This document shows, in pieces, positions 24,601 through 39,600 of a stretch of 64,000 nt of DNA. Each line of letters opens with the position of its first letter. Within the stretch, counting starts at the first letter, position 1. The notes beneath the pieces are model-generated. The model saw nothing but the letters and a program-made list of their open reading frames with translations, did no database searches and was not told where the DNA came from. Source of the DNA: Anseranas semipalmata. Its lineage: Eukaryota > Chordata > Aves > Anseriformes > Anseranatidae. The position numbers and the translations under genes were made by a program. The stretch is from assembly GCA_013399115.1 (NCBI GenBank), contig VXAA01000173.1, forward strand, positions 911,436 through 975,435. Direction: 5' to 3'.

Positions 24601-27600
24601 ATCTTCTCTTGGAAAGGGGAGACTGGCTCAGAGCTTGTGGCGCTGCCTGGTGTCTGGGACTGGCTGCCTGATTCTAGGTCCTTCTTAAATAGGCTCGGCT
24701 TCTCCTTATTTATGCCGACCGACTCCAGCAGGGAGGTACTGCTGTCCAGGCACTCGGACTCTGCCTGGGGTGGGCTGCACTGAAAAGACATTGGGTCAAA
24801 ATCCAGGCTAGCAACTCCAATATCTGGTGGGCTCAGGTCAACGTCTTCAGAGGAGCGAGGAGAGATAAGGGCAGGAACATGGATGAGCCCCTCATCCCCG
24901 TCACTGTCGTCATGGGGAAGGTTGTCATAAGAATTGCAGCGATTCATGTTTCCTAAGAGCTCTCCATTGAAGGAAGCAGACAACGCATCACTGCTGGATC
25001 TTGGTCTTCTGGGTCGAAACAGTTTAGATTCACCTGGGAATGAGTAGATACATAGGAGTTAGCGTCAAAATTTTACTGTCCAGGAGGCAATGGCTTGGTG
25101 GTGTTTTTAAAGTAGTCTTAAAGCAATGTGCAAGATGCTCATGTGGCAAGCTCTAAACAGAAAGATAATGTAGTTAGCAATAACTGTTAATTAAGTTTGC
25201 TCAAACTCTTTAAAAGCAGCTGTCAGGTCCGATTTAGTCTGAAACTAAGCTGTTTGCAAAAGGAAAACTAGTTTGTGTGCTGTAGTCCTAAGTCTTTCTC
25301 AGAAAGCATTCTCCTTCCTGATGCTGTCTTTTCTACCTTGGAGTAGAAAGGGGAGATGGCAAGGAATGAAAGGGAAGTGATGCCAGCTATACAAAAGCAA
25401 GAGCTTTGCTTTTTTACCTTAGAAGAAAAACAAAGATTTGAAGAGCATTTCTCTGATGATACCATTGCCCAACACAGATGGATAAGCTGCTTCACTAATC
25501 ATTAAGTCCAGCTTTTATTGGGGGGTGGGGGGAGACCTGCCCTGTTGAATATCTGCAGTCAGTAATATCATAGTGCCTTTTTTTAATCCACACACATTGA
25601 AAGTGAAGGGACAATTTTGTCTTACCATCCACAGCATGCAGAGAGGTAAGCGATTCTTCGCTTTTAGCTGAGCGAAGAGTCCCGCTGTCTCCTCGTCCAC
25701 CTAGGGAAATACAAACAAGACAGTGAAAAGCTGAATTATTAAAGTGGTTTTACATTTGGTTATATAGTGGTGGCAGGAAGAAACTAAATGGGCTTCTAGC
25801 AACAGTACCACTGTCCTGAAAGTAACAGTTGTGCTTTTATTTTTTTCTTCTGTTTTCTTTTTACCCCAAAGCCCTTAAAGAGAACCTTTATCCTGGTCCA
25901 GTGTTAATATGCGTTACTGTCTAAGATAGATGTAGTCCTGTTTTGCATGGGAGATTGGCCTGGATGACCTACAGAGGTCCCTTTCAACCAATGATTCTGT
26001 ACTACTGGGCAAGAGTCGATTACAAAAGAGTGGATCTATTTGTGATACTCATTTTACAGACTGGGGAAGAGTAACCTACAAAAGTGGTAACTACTGCAGA
26101 TGACAGGTTGGGAAACAGCTGCCCCCCCCGTGCCTATCATTCCATTACAGACTCTGTCTGGATGTGCCTGTGATAATTGCTTGGCTCCTGACAGCAAAAC
26201 CCTTAAAATGGGGAAGAAAGTACCATTTACACAGCTGGTTTTATGAGCACTAAACAAGTACAACTAAAATGCTCCAGGGAGACAGTCATATAATGTGTTT
26301 ATTATACTGAAGACTAAAGGTTATAATTTGAAAACGGCACCAGGGAAAAGATGGGATAAAAGAAGTCCTCAGTGGCCCATATTTAGGGATTTGTGGTATG
26401 TTTTACTGCAAAAAAACATATATTTGCTATTTTTAAATTTGGAAAGAGACAGTAAGTTATATATGAAAAGGGTTGAGAAGTCAGAGTCTCCGTTGAGGAG
26501 GCTACAACAAGTTGTTGGGTGCCTTATTTCACTTTCTGGGTATGTTTGTGGAAAAGTGCCTTTATGCCTACTTTAAATGTGTGTCTTCTGAGAGCAGCAA
26601 ATGAGCCAGAAATGTATTCTAATTTCATAATAAGAGCGTCAGAAGGAAATATTCTGAGACTTATTACAGTGGTGCCCATATATTGTCCTTCAAAAGCTAC
26701 TCTTGAGAAAAGCATTAGAGGGGGGTGCTCTAGCAGGTTCAGTTCCTGAGCTAACACGAGATCCATTTAGGAAAGACAGCAGTTAACTAAAGATGTTATG
26801 CATGGCTTGAACGCTAGAAGGAGATAAAAGCACACTGTGAACAGGAAGTCTGCATTGCTGAAAAACCTAGATTTTTGAAAGCTGGATTTCCACGCTTACC
26901 TGCCAGGGCTATGGCTTTCATTTCTGAGGGCTCACTGGGATTGCGCTGTAGTTTGCGTTTGGACACAGAGGACGATTTTCCCAAGTTGAAGAAGGAACGC
27001 CAACTGCCAACTGGCGATTTCTTCATCTTATTGGGTGGTCTTTTTCTGGAGCGAGAAAACAGAGCAAATTGCGTGCGCTGGAGCGGGGGGGACTGCATTC
27101 AGTTCTTGCTAACAGTTGTTTGTTATTAACACACTACCTCATTTCTGCTGAAAGAAAGCTTAGAAACTCGGTCTCTTTTAAATAGTTGAGGATGTTTTCA
27201 TTCTTATAGCTCAGCCCTAAAGTCTTGGTGGGTGAATTCCACCAAACTATGCAAAGCAGATGCAATGCAGGTGAGCAAAGGCTTCATACTTGTATAATAT
27301 AACATCTAAGGGATGGCTTTTATTTAGCCGGCACGTATAACTGTTCTCTGATGAACTGTGCAGCCACAAAAGGTATTCAAAAACCTCTCTTATGCTGTAA
27401 AGTCATGCTTGCCTCCTCCCACTGCCATGTTTAATTTCTAGTGCCATCAAGTCTGTCCAACATCTCCACTTTGAGGACAACCAGAATTTGTTTCAGGCAC
27501 GTGGTCCTGAAATCTGGAAAACCCCGGTGTTCCTAGGTATTCACCCTGTTTACATTTCTGTGCGTATGGCTGGTACAGGCATGGATATGCATCGACATGG

Positions 27601-30600
27601 CCTTATACATCTAGTGATAGCCCTGTTGAAAAGGAAGACATGGCACAGAAGTTGTGTGGCTAAACTAAGCCCATCGGCCAATTGTGTGTTAGTTGAATCC
27701 TCACAGAGTACAAAGCGGGTGGAAAATTGGCTACAATACTTTATGCGTGATTAGTATAAGTCGGTTTCAGCAAGTTTTTGATGTAATCAAAAAAAAAAAA
27801 CCAACAGTTATGACATGCTGGAAAGGAAACTCTTCTCTACCTTTCGGACGGAAAGTCTATGACCGTGTGGAATTTCCCCTGTAGAGCTGCAGGGCCTTCT
27901 CCCACTTCAATGTATTTGCTGTCTGCCACGATGGGAGAGTTGATCTGGGCTTGTGTCCGTGCCTGCGCCTCCTCCAGTGTGAGCAGCTTTGTGGAAGGAG
28001 AGGACACCAACAGAGACTTGGGCCGTGATAAAGAACTGTGCCCTGTAGGGGAAAACCAGGGACAAGAGGGAGAATCAGAAAACAGCAGTACAGCCATCAA
28101 AGCTCTGGGAGAAGTGGCGTATTCTTCTGACTTTGTTATCCTAGTCACTGAAAGATGTGGTCAAAATAACCATTTTGTCAGAGGTATGTTTATGACAAAG
28201 GAAATACTCATAATTGAGACAAACTAATGTGCAGGTGGACATAGTAAACTGAATCTAGCTGTGTGTCTTGCTCTTGGCCTTGTGCTTGTTTTGGGAGATG
28301 AACATTTAAACTTTTACGAAAGTAGTTGATGTTGCCTCCTGCTGTTAAGCCAGTTTATGGTGTAGGGGAGTGCTGCAGAGGAGCACGAGGTGTCTGCTGT
28401 AAGAGCTGTCTTTCGTTTGCCATTGTTTATTGTGCAAGTATTTATATGGTTATTTTCACATGAGTAAGAGGTGTGGGAGGGAAGTATATCATCCCTTCAC
28501 ATCAGCATCCTGGTTGGATCCATTCCTACTACTATTCCTTTAGCATCACAGCTCCTTGGTAAAGTGTGCACCTTACCTGGTTTGTTAGCTGTAAATGCTA
28601 CCCCGGGTGAAGTCTGGGCCAAACAGGTATACAGAACTCCAGCTGTCTTCAAACTAGACTTACCTGGAAGGGCTTAAAGCAGGCTTGGGAATACCACTTT
28701 CACCTCTTGTCGGCTGGTACAGGTAAGATGCTGTGCTCAAAAAGAGGGGCTCCTGGAAGCACTGAAGAGGATGCTGTCTTGCCATAGCACAGTACTCCTG
28801 AGCTTAGCTGATATGCTGTAAAACAGCCTGACCCTTCTCCCCCCTAGTTTTGTGGCAAAGCACACAATGTGAATGCCCAAGTCATTAAACAATTAGCCGA
28901 ATTTATATGCTCTGTTCTAAGCCTGGATAATCATCTGGCTCGGATTCTTAGCATGTTCATCTTCCCCTGGCAGAGCTCAGCCTGCTGTGGGCTGTTAGCC
29001 AAGCTAAGCTCTGGATCCTACTGATGTAAAAATTGCCTTCCGGTAGGAACAAAAGCTGGACTTACAGCAGCTGTGCTATCCTAAGTAGAGGTAGGGCTTG
29101 TATAAAAACGGGGAGCAGAAACTATTCTGGAAAAGCAGCAGCTATACTCCACAGGTGGTAGTAACTGCACCGACTGTGCAAATTTCATTGGAAGGGCAGG
29201 TTATCAGAGCAGATGGAACAAACTTAATGCTGCTTTGGAATAATAATAGCTTGTGCTCTCCCCATTTATTTATCTAACATACAGAGTAAACTTCCTTCCT
29301 GGTACAACTCCGTTTGTTTCCCATGGAACAGGTACGCTTAAGGTCTTAGCAGTTACTCGAGGGAATTTGTAGGTTCCGGGGATAAATGACACTTCAGGTG
29401 CTCCAAGGTTGGGCACAAACATTCCTCATCCTAAAGCCACAAATCAGCAATGCAACCAGAGAACTGGGCAATAGCTGTAGGGCCAATGCAGACTTTGCCA
29501 GGTAGCTGGACAGCCCTGCTAATTAACCTATACAGACTATGCAGAAGAAATAACCAGGATAGCGGATGTCAAAATATCTCACATTAAGAGCAAGACTTAT
29601 GTTACTTAGTGTCAATACTAATGAATACCAAGAGCTTTCTTTAAATCAACTAATTTCTATTTATGTTCTAGGATGCTGGTAAGGATCGATAGATCATGCA
29701 TTGTGTTGTACTGCAAGGTAGCTCCACTGGAAAAGCGTGCAGGAGCATTGATGATAATGGTTTTAAAAAGACGGGGAGCAGGGGGGACAGATTTAAGTGA
29801 TTCCCCTATGGTTTCACAATGCTAGGACATCAGCCAAACATTCAGATGTATGCTCCTGTAGAGCATCCCTGGCTTCTAAGAAAGGTACTGATAGCAATTT
29901 CAAAAACTTGGCCTTATTTGCCAGGTTCTAATATCATAACCCTGGAAATCTGTCCTCTCCTTGATAGTAAAAACATATTTCAGATGTCCTGGAGGAGGCT
30001 TGGATTTTCATTACCTGTCTGCTATTGTTTTTGATCAAGGTAAAGCCAATGGAGGAAGTCACGTACCTGCTCCATCTCGTATGACTGAGCTGAGTTTGGA
30101 ACTGAAGAGGACGTCTACGTGATTCAAGATGAATTCCACAACTACTGACTGGATTCGCACCTCCATGAAGGCAGCTGTTCCACTGAAGCAGGCAGACTCA
30201 ATCTGCTTTGATCTGAAGAAAAGGCAGGTTAAATAAAATGCAAACAGCCAGAAGATTGTGGAAGATGTGCTTCCCTTGGGTAAGGCTTCGGCATGTGTTG
30301 AACTATAGTGCCTCATGGCTCAGGCAGACAAGACTTTAGGGGCAGTTAAGAGACCAAATCTCATCAAAGCATTATACAAATGATCATACTGACTGCAGTG
30401 ATTTACATCCAGGTTTTGGTTCCAGGTTGTAGTCCTACTGAAACAGGCAAGAGGAACGCTGGGTCAAGAAGGACCTGTGCGTGGCAGGTCCGGATTGAGG
30501 TAAATGTATTGCGTATACAAAGTGGGGAGCTTAGTGTTAACTTCTTTCCAGAAACTGTGAATGGCAGCAGTTTAATGCAGTGACACTGTAGTAAGCTCAG

Positions 30601-33600
30601 CATGTTCTCCTACGTGATTTTCCCTCTAGCAGGGAATGTCTCCAGCTGGTCCTGCCCAGCAAGTACCCCAATATTCACAACAGCAAACTCAAACAAGAAA
30701 TCTTTTGACTGCTTGTGGGTGAATTGCCAGAAAGGAGAAAATAGCTTTCCCTCATTGACTGGACAGAGGGGAATCTATGATTTGGATTTCTCAGGTTGGT
30801 AACAAAGCAGTCCAGAAATCAATACAACAGAAGCCAGGGTGATATTTTTTGTCTTTCTTTTAAAGCACAATTTTTAAATTACACTATTAATTTTAAAGTA
30901 CCCTATTAGGCACATTCAAAACAAATTTTAGGAGACATTTATCCAAGATCATTTCCATAAGTCTGATTTTTTGCAGCCAAAAGCTGTCAAATTAGACTCT
31001 GGAGACTTCTGCAGTGGAAAATCAGTGATGCCACTGAACAAATTTTCCTGGATGATCAAGGACACACTAGTCTCATCTAACCAGGAGAAGGGAAATTACC
31101 ATCTAGAAACAGTGCTGGGGGAGAACAGACCAGGCTCCTTCCTTGCCACTACTGAACTGCAGTCAGTGGAATTGCAGTGCAGGGAGAGAGAGCAATAGTG
31201 GTGCATTCTCTCAGGGTGTGCCAACACAGTTCCACTGACAACAGCAGGGCTGTTAATATCACTAGTTCAGGAGCTTGCCAGCTGCTCTCAAGCCCCTGCT
31301 CAGAATAATTTCCTATTAGAAATTTAGCACATTGGATGGAGAAAAAGGAAGATCTTTCTCTAGGCTGCTGAAAGTTATGATTTTCTGGAGAACAGATATC
31401 TATCTATATTTATTTTTGTAAATACAAAAACTTACACCTAAGCCTTGTATTGAAAAAAAAGAAAACAAGTACCTTAAGAGGTTCGGAGCCCAGACAATTG
31501 CTAAGTTCTTAGTATGCATATTTGTGATGGAGCAGTAATCAGCTAGACGAGCTAAGTGTCTCATTAGGAACTCCAGTGTCCTGGAAAACAAGAGATAGGC
31601 AAATGTTCAGCACCAATGAGCATGCCATGCTGCAATTCACAAAACAAACCCCAGTTCATTATCTTCTTTTGCTTTGAGAGCTCACCGAATAAAAATAATG
31701 TTGAACTATGTACCCGAAGAATGATGGTAAAGTTGTCTTTAGCAAATAATTACATGGGGNGGTAAAGGGAAAGACTGCCCCAGCACCTGCTCTCGGCCAA
31801 ATGCCTGCACCCAGCAAACACTGAGGCGGATGGGAATGAGCTAAATAAAGCTGCTGTTTTAGATTAACCACCACTGCTCCCCTGAAATGGGGAAGAGGGA
31901 GAAGGGAGCAGCTCTATTCCTTCCAGCCAGTGCAGGGTGCCACCTGGCCCTCTGTGCCCCCTTCACCGAACGGGAGCCCAGAATTCCTCGACTGGGCAAG
32001 GCGTGAAGCTCAGACGGGTGTTTCTGGGTGGAAACACAACGGGCATCTCCAGCAACCTGCACAGCCCTGCCTGCACCGCAAACACCACCTACCTGCGTGG
32101 AAATTCTCACTGAAGGGGAGCAGAACAACAAAGCACCAGAGAAAAAAAAAAAAAAAAGGGAATGCGCCAGAGAAAATTTGGGGAAGGAGACCTTATTTTT
32201 GATAAAGTCTTCTTTAAGGCCCTGCTCCCTTAATTAACACTAATAAATTATTATAATTAGTTATTAATACTAATTAATTACCATATCTTATATTTAGTTA
32301 GGATTCATCCTTACATTAGTCAGTGCTATTTAATTAGCTATTAGCATACATTATAATCAAAGCTAATTACCATACAATAGTTAATATTCAAAGTGTTGGC
32401 ATAAAGTATCTAGTCACATTATAATTGATTGTTAATTACCATACATTAAATATTGATACACATCATTATAATTAGTTATCAATACCAATCACCATACCTT
32501 GTTATACTTAGTTAAGACTAAATACCATACAATAGTACAATAGTTATTGATATTTAAATAGTAACATATTTATACCAATCAATACATTGTAATTAGTCAA
32601 AACTAATTGCAATAATTATTAATACTATTTAAATAGTCATTAATATTATATTTAATACAAATCCCCATACGTTGTAGTATGAAGACATTCACCATACACT
32701 GCAATAGTTATTAATATTATTATTGTATGTTGTATTGTATTGTATAATTATATTGTAATACTATTAATGTTAAATGAACATTAACATATTTAGCATGATT
32801 AAAGACTAATTACCATACATCACAAATTAGTTATGAATGCTAATTAGTATATATTAATATAATGAATACCAACTGTGTATTATTCTACTATGTTTTTGCC
32901 ATTTAAATAATCAACACAATAGAGTTATTAATTCCAATAGATCACTGTTAGTATTTGCTAGTTACTATTATCGCTATTATATTTAAATTTTAAATAGCCA
33001 AAAGTTTACTAAGTTCTGCCTTGCCAAACTGCAAGGAACAAGTCCAGAATACACTACGACCCCGTCCATCATCTGAGCTAACCACCGTGCTCGTATGTCC
33101 CACTGCTGCTACTTACGGATCGACACATTCAGTACTGGCATGCAGCTAAAAAACTACTTGGGCCAGGGGGAGGATGCTTACAGCCAGGATACACTTGAGC
33201 AACTTAAACCAAAGTCCTGAAACAATTTTTTGGTGTTCACATTTCACTGTCTTTACTGCTGTTCCTAGAGAGGGTATTGTGCCCCCTCAGTAAAAATACT
33301 TAATGCTATCGGCCACTTCTGACATAATGAGCTCGTATGTGCCTCCTATACATACTTTCCAGAGGAAGTCAAATAAGACTATGTAAAGTATATGGTGTTT
33401 GTCTGGTAATGATCTAATTAAAATATAAATCAACTTTATAGAGCCATAAACCATTTTAATATATACAGGCATAATGCAGCTATCTTGAGAGGAAAAACTG
33501 GAATCGCATCATTTCACTCTTGAAATGGTAGCAGTGCTGAGCTATAACCAGACTAAAGGCTGTACTAACCTGTAGTGAGGTGGGGGGAGCTGCTGGATGA

Positions 33601-36600
33601 CATCATGAATTTTAACCAACCGTTCTTCATCTGTAGCAGCAGAAACAGCATCCTGGAATAATGCAGTACATGATTTAGACACAAATAAGGCTAGATACCT
33701 GCCACAGGGTCTTGAACTATGTGGACAATGCACTTTTTGTGCATTGTGTAACACTGAGGCAGAATTTGTTGAGTCTCTCAACCTTCCAAAGGCATCCGTT
33801 CTCTTGGGGACAGACTGGCATGCAGCTAATGCGATAAAGGCCAAGTAATTCAAGCTCTGGGCCAGTTTATAGCTTGATTGTACAGCGCAATTCCTTGCAG
33901 TGGGGCATTCAATGCCGAGTAGCGTTTGCTTCTAATCCCATTCCTGTTAGATAAATCACTGGGGAATGGCAAAAGATAGGGGAATTCCTGCAAGCGTTGT
34001 TAATACCCAAATAACCTTCTACTGGGGCCCCCAAAGCGGCATCAATATGGTGTAGGCTGTGGCACAAAGGCACAGGTGCGTAAACCTAATGGGGCAACAG
34101 AAAATAAGGCTCCCAAACCTGGGGCACTGTTGCACCCACCGCCCACCCTCCCTAACAGGAGGTGGGCATTTGGTGTGCAGGGAGCACGAGCCGAATTGGT
34201 GTTAGGCTGGTAGTTTTACAGATACGTGCTGTGGATCTCTATAAAAACACCAGCTTCCACAGAATTAAGACAAAGGAAGGTGCATAGATGTGCAGACGAC
34301 AGGTCATGCCAAGAGGTAAGTGAAGACGTTGCCTTGTACTTACTGAGAACTTCTCGTAGAGCTGGTATGTCAGCAGAGGGTTTGGAAGCTCCCGGAAGTA
34401 CAGTTTGCAGAGAGAGCCCACGCAGTGAATGTCCTGGATGTAGATATCCTTTGTTAGGTCAGGAATCTGCTCGGAATCAAACTCATGGCTGCAGATGAGA
34501 ACACAAAAATGGGCAGAGGGGGTTGAAAAGGAGGAAAGAAAAAAACAAACAATACAAATTACAGTCAAGCAAAGCAAGGTTTCCTGATTTACAGGAAAAA
34601 ATAACTACTTAGTCACCAAAGCCACATGAGACACGATTGTGCTGCTGCTAGATTGGATTTTTCCAAAATGAGACTTTTTTTTTTGGTAAGGCATTTTTCA
34701 GTTAGTTTTACAACTGACTGGCCAGACTGCAATCACTTTTCCTGTAACAGAGCCTTTCACAAAGTCTCCAGAGCATGTTTTCCAAGACCACGGAGGCAAT
34801 CTGACTGTTTAACTCCCGAGGGCTGTGACGGGGAGCTGCCTGGAGGAAGAGTCCCCACAGGTCAGAAGGCAAGCTGCTGTCCCTTTGCATTTCAAAGGCC
34901 TGGAAACTAAAATGATAAAGCAATGCTGAACAGCAGTGCCGTTGGCAGCTGCTGCACATGGAAACTACTGTGTGCAGAAATTCCTTGGGTCCGAGCTGGT
35001 GAGCTGAGCACGCCTCTGCTACAGGGCAAAGAGAGCCAGGAACCACATGAAGACAATCCCTGAGCATTCCCTTGGTTTTCAGAGAGAGGAAAACCAAAAT
35101 CACAAACATCTATGAAATAAAAGCTGAGCTCAGAAGGCCAGGGGCTGGCTTGCTGCTGGGATATGCGCATGGAGATTGCTGTTTCAAATTAGCAGGCCAG
35201 ATCTGCAGGGGCTAGCATGGTGAGTCAGGCCGCAGGGAGCTGCGAGAACATGGCTGCTTTAGCTGGAGCTTGGTTTCCCTGCAATCCTCTTTAAGCTGTA
35301 AACCAAACTACTTATCATCGACATGGGGAGTCACCCTGTCTACACTACAACCACAGCAATGTCAGGGACTTGGTGGCAACATCCCTGGCCTCCCCCCGGT
35401 CCTAGCCAGGCAATTTGTAACACAGAAGATAAAACACGACTTAGGCACAGTTCAAGCGCTGAGCTTGCCTCTCTGTGCTACAGGAGAGAACTGGTTTGTA
35501 CCCATGTCCAAGGGACCAGGCGTATTTGTAACTGCAGCGGCCCAGTGCTCATCCCTTACAAGATCAGGAAGGCTCCTTTCGCCTGGACACGAAGGCTGTA
35601 TGAAGGAAGCCAGTTACACTGTGCCAGACTGCGCGGAGAAGAGGGGTCGACTTCTTCAGACAAGAGGGTGAACAGTCTGCCCCAGCTCCTCATCCCAAAG
35701 ACGGCACAGAAGAAGGAAATAAAGGTTTCTGTTTTCCCCAACCAACGGATTCCCTGTAGCCACAATCCTCAGTGTTCAGTATATGCAGCTCCCACAGGCA
35801 CGTTCTGAATCATCACTTACTCATATTTGGAAGGCAAACTTGTTTCCTGCACTTGGCTCCACAGAAGAAGAGAGAACTCAGAACAGAGATCAGGGAAAGG
35901 CACCAAGCCGCCCATACAAATAAACTGAGCCTTGATGGATGTTCCCTGGCCATATCCTGCCCTACTCCAGCATTTTTCCCAAGGAAGAAATCTCACGCCA
36001 TGTTAGAGACCTACCACTGCAGAAGCAGAATATGGAATGAAGAAAGGGAAGCCTTCCATGGAGTCTTCTTTCTCTGACTATTTACAGAACATGTTATTTC
36101 TTTTGACCCCTAAAGGTAGATTTTTTTAGTAGAAGAATAAAACTTCACAGTATCTCAAAAAAGAGCCAGACCCAGAATACAGGGATAAACATACCAACCT
36201 GACACTCTGCTTTGCCTACCAGCCAAATAAAGGCAGCTACTGCGCTACTAAAGAGCCAACCTCTGTCCTGAGTAAATCTCCCACGTGGAATAAAATTCTC
36301 TTAACTTTCTGTCTAACCAAAAAAAAAATTTAAAACTGGGAGATTCAATTCTTCTATTAGAAACTTAACAAAAATCACTCATTTATAAGGGCATTGCAGA
36401 TCTAACTTTGAAATAAACTTAATGATCTGTTTATATAGCTGGAAACTACAGCAATGCAACATGTCCTACATTAATCAAACACTTAAGAAAATCTGTAGTG
36501 AAATCTGACAGGGACAGTGTCTACAAGTTATGCCATGTACTCCATTCCTTCTGTCCTTGGACATCTCAGAAAACTGAAAAGTAGGCTACCATTTCATTCT

Positions 36601-39600
36601 CTGAACTATACCAGGGAATTATGCAATTAAAGTTTTAGAAAAACATTTTAAAGCACCTTTGGAATACACCAAAAGAGAAAATGGTCATGGCTACACAAAG
36701 GGAAAAAACAGACTAGGGCAGTGATTAGAAAGATGGTCCAGCACAAGTCAAAATGGAGAATTAAAGGGATGTAACTGAAGCAAAGGCAAACATTTTATTC
36801 AGCCAACTCTGCTGTGGGCAACATCTACAATCAGAGCCTGCATATCAAAGGCTCAAGGAGTAGATGTTTAGAACTGAACTTGCTGTGATGAAAAACAGGA
36901 TTAAGCTGAACCAGAACAAGCCCACCCATACAATGGTTCGGACAGTAACTGTACCGGCTCAACCCTGTCCATTTAACTTGGGAATAGCTGGTACAAAAAG
37001 GATATCCTTCACATGGGAAATATCCCTTTGCTGCCTCTGTGAGGCAGTGGGCCTACGCTCAAAACTGGAATTAGTCACATCCCACCAGGTTCTCTCAGAC
37101 CCTTCACAACAGAATAATGCATACCCAGTGATGGGAGGAAAAAAACAGAGCCTCACAAAAGGATAAAGACCACTTACAGCGAGCAGAACAGCTCCTGAGT
37201 GGGGACGACACACACCTAGCCTTCCTCCACACAGCCGCGCAGCATGGCAATGCCACCCACCAAGAATTATGCAAGCACTTCTTCACATGTCACTAATTAA
37301 TTGCTAATATGCCAGGAGTGTAAAGCAGCAAGAAGAAATATCAGCTGCTCAAAAGGGCTCCGGGAACAAGAGGAAACAGGAATGAAAATTGACAGCAGTC
37401 ACACCGCAATCCCAGAGCCTTCCAGTGCTCTATCCTGACGGAAAGCTTCCCGCAGAATGAAGCCTGCTGAACAACCCTGCTTCCCTGTCAAGAGACCTCC
37501 AGACCAGTGGCAGACCCAGCACACCATCCGCTGAGTACACGCTGCACGCACGGAGCTGCTGAACAGTGCCCCGCGGCTGGCACAGCGCAGGTTCTGAAAG
37601 CACAGCGTTCGAATCTGGCGCACGCCTCCTGCCGCCTATACAAACAGGTTTGTCAAACGCAGTGCTCCTACCGTAGTTTCTGGATGTTGGACGCGATCCC
37701 AGACAGACGATATATTCCATCCACAATGCCATGCTTCTCAATGAATTCAGTGCAGCTCTTGAGGACCTGGGGGACTAAAGAACAAGCGTCATTGGTTAGT
37801 TGAGCATGTTATTAAAGTCCTAGTTCAGGCTGTGGTCTTGTCAGATCCCATAAACTAAGCCCAGCTGGGCTACTGCTTTAGTTCTTCCTCAGAGGAGAAA
37901 GCCTGTAAGAGTTTTAAGTGCAGGATTTAGTGAAGAAGCTGGACAGAAGTGTGCTCTTTGCTTTAAAGGAATGCCAGGATATATGAATCAGGTTGGAAAA
38001 AGTCAATTCTGGTCAAGCAGAGACAGTGTAGGTCCCATCACAGCTCCCACAAGAACCGTGGTATTAAATCTCATGTTCAGAAGAGCTATAAAACTGAGTA
38101 AATACACTCTCTTTGGCCAAAAGGCTTCTTTGTTTTCAGATCTGTACGGGATTCGCTTACATGGCTTGGCTTAAGCAAATACAAGCGTTAAAGAGATGCT
38201 ACTTTCTGCACCAGGGACAGTGACATTTTTACAACTGATAATTTCCTCCCCAAAGTCTACCAGAGCGTGACTGGATTTAGATAGCTGCACAACATACCAC
38301 ACTCACAGAAACGGCAGATAGACCAGGTTATGACAGAATGGAAAAATAAGCCCAGAGGATATAATTAGGTGTCAAGTTAATATTCAAGCCACTTCACCAA
38401 CCGATTCTTTCCAGTTGACTTCTCAGCCCTATACAGCATCCACTGCTTGAGCTATCTGTCCATCCTTGTACGTTTAAGGAGGAGCAAATCATTTATTTAT
38501 CATACGGAGATAAAACTGCTCTGAGCACAGAAAGAGAATTAGGAGTGAGCTCTTGTGAACATCAGCAAATCATCATGGAAAAGCTCACATCCCTGTGGAC
38601 TCCTCTGCAAGCCACCTTTTTGCCACAGCTCCTTTGATGATCAAGATTTATTCTTACATTAGATGCCAGCCCTGATCAATTTGCCATGTGACACAGATTC
38701 TGAATAGGTCATGTGACAAATCCCCTTATATCAAGCAGCAAAGGCCATCTGCCAGTCAGTTCTCCTAAGTGCTACCCACCGTAGATGCTCCCCCCTCCCC
38801 AGTCACTTCACGGCTTTTCTTTGGGCTTGCAGCAAACAGCCAGATACACAGCTAGAGAAAAGAGTCATTTTAAGTGGTTTCCTGGGAATCAGCAGATGCA
38901 TCCTGGGTTAAGGGCACATCTGCTCCACACTCGAGCACAGGACAGAACAAAACCTGTATAGCCGTGTGGCACACAAGTCCTGCAGGCCCAGCTATACTGG
39001 GTTAGACCCTGCAGCTGAGATGCCCAAAGATAGCAAGAGGCAGTCAAAGTCAGTCCGTCAGACTCCAGCAGTTCTCTAGTCCTAGGCATTTACAGCATCT
39101 CACACCCTTTTCCAAAGCAAGGTGCAGACTCTGGGGCAAGCAGAGCCCTTGTACATTAAGCAATGGCATAGAAAGAGTCTTGGAAACCAAGTGCTGCTTT
39201 TTTAGGGAAAGAAAACCAGCAGAGGTGATTACCTTTTTCTGCTCTCCCCTGTAGATGGAATGGAAATTTTAACTTCCACTAATGCAGCCAGAGACTTTTG
39301 CAGAAGGAAACCTAAGCATCCGCTCTGAAGAAAGGCACCTCTCGCAGCTTTGCGAGCTCGGAGCAGCACCACACTGTTGGCATTAGGAATTGGCCAGACA
39401 GAATGCACATTTAGGCATCTGAGCCAGGATAAGCAACAACTTCTTGCTGCTGAGTGAATACACATTTGGAGAGCATGTTGGTAAAATGTGCACCAGTCAT
39501 CCACAATACTGTAAGCTTAATGTCTTGAGAACAGAGCAGGCGGAACAGATGGCCCTAAATTCTAATACAGTTTCAAAAAACATTTTTAGAGGACAACACT

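Larger units (their letters stand above)
21683..27840 (-). other. ARHGAP32: Five short ARHGAP32 introns between tail exons
   Basis: Introns 27046-27840, 25701-26899, 25034-25625, 23532-24181 and 21683-22608, each 0.6 to 1.2 kb. The second contains a CR1 3'-end fragment (25944-26000) and a short worn SINE-like piece near 26040-26095. Nothing else stands out. Confidence 0.8.

Noticed and set aside
25626..25700. RGD in the small exon as an integrin-binding motif
   Set aside because: ARHGAP32 is a cytoplasmic protein, so the triplet is most likely coincidental.
32142..32157. Run of 16 A as the tail of a processed retrocopy
   Set aside because: The sequence before it (31860-32140) has no recognisable coding content and no target duplication was seen. 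It is more likely a simple A run.
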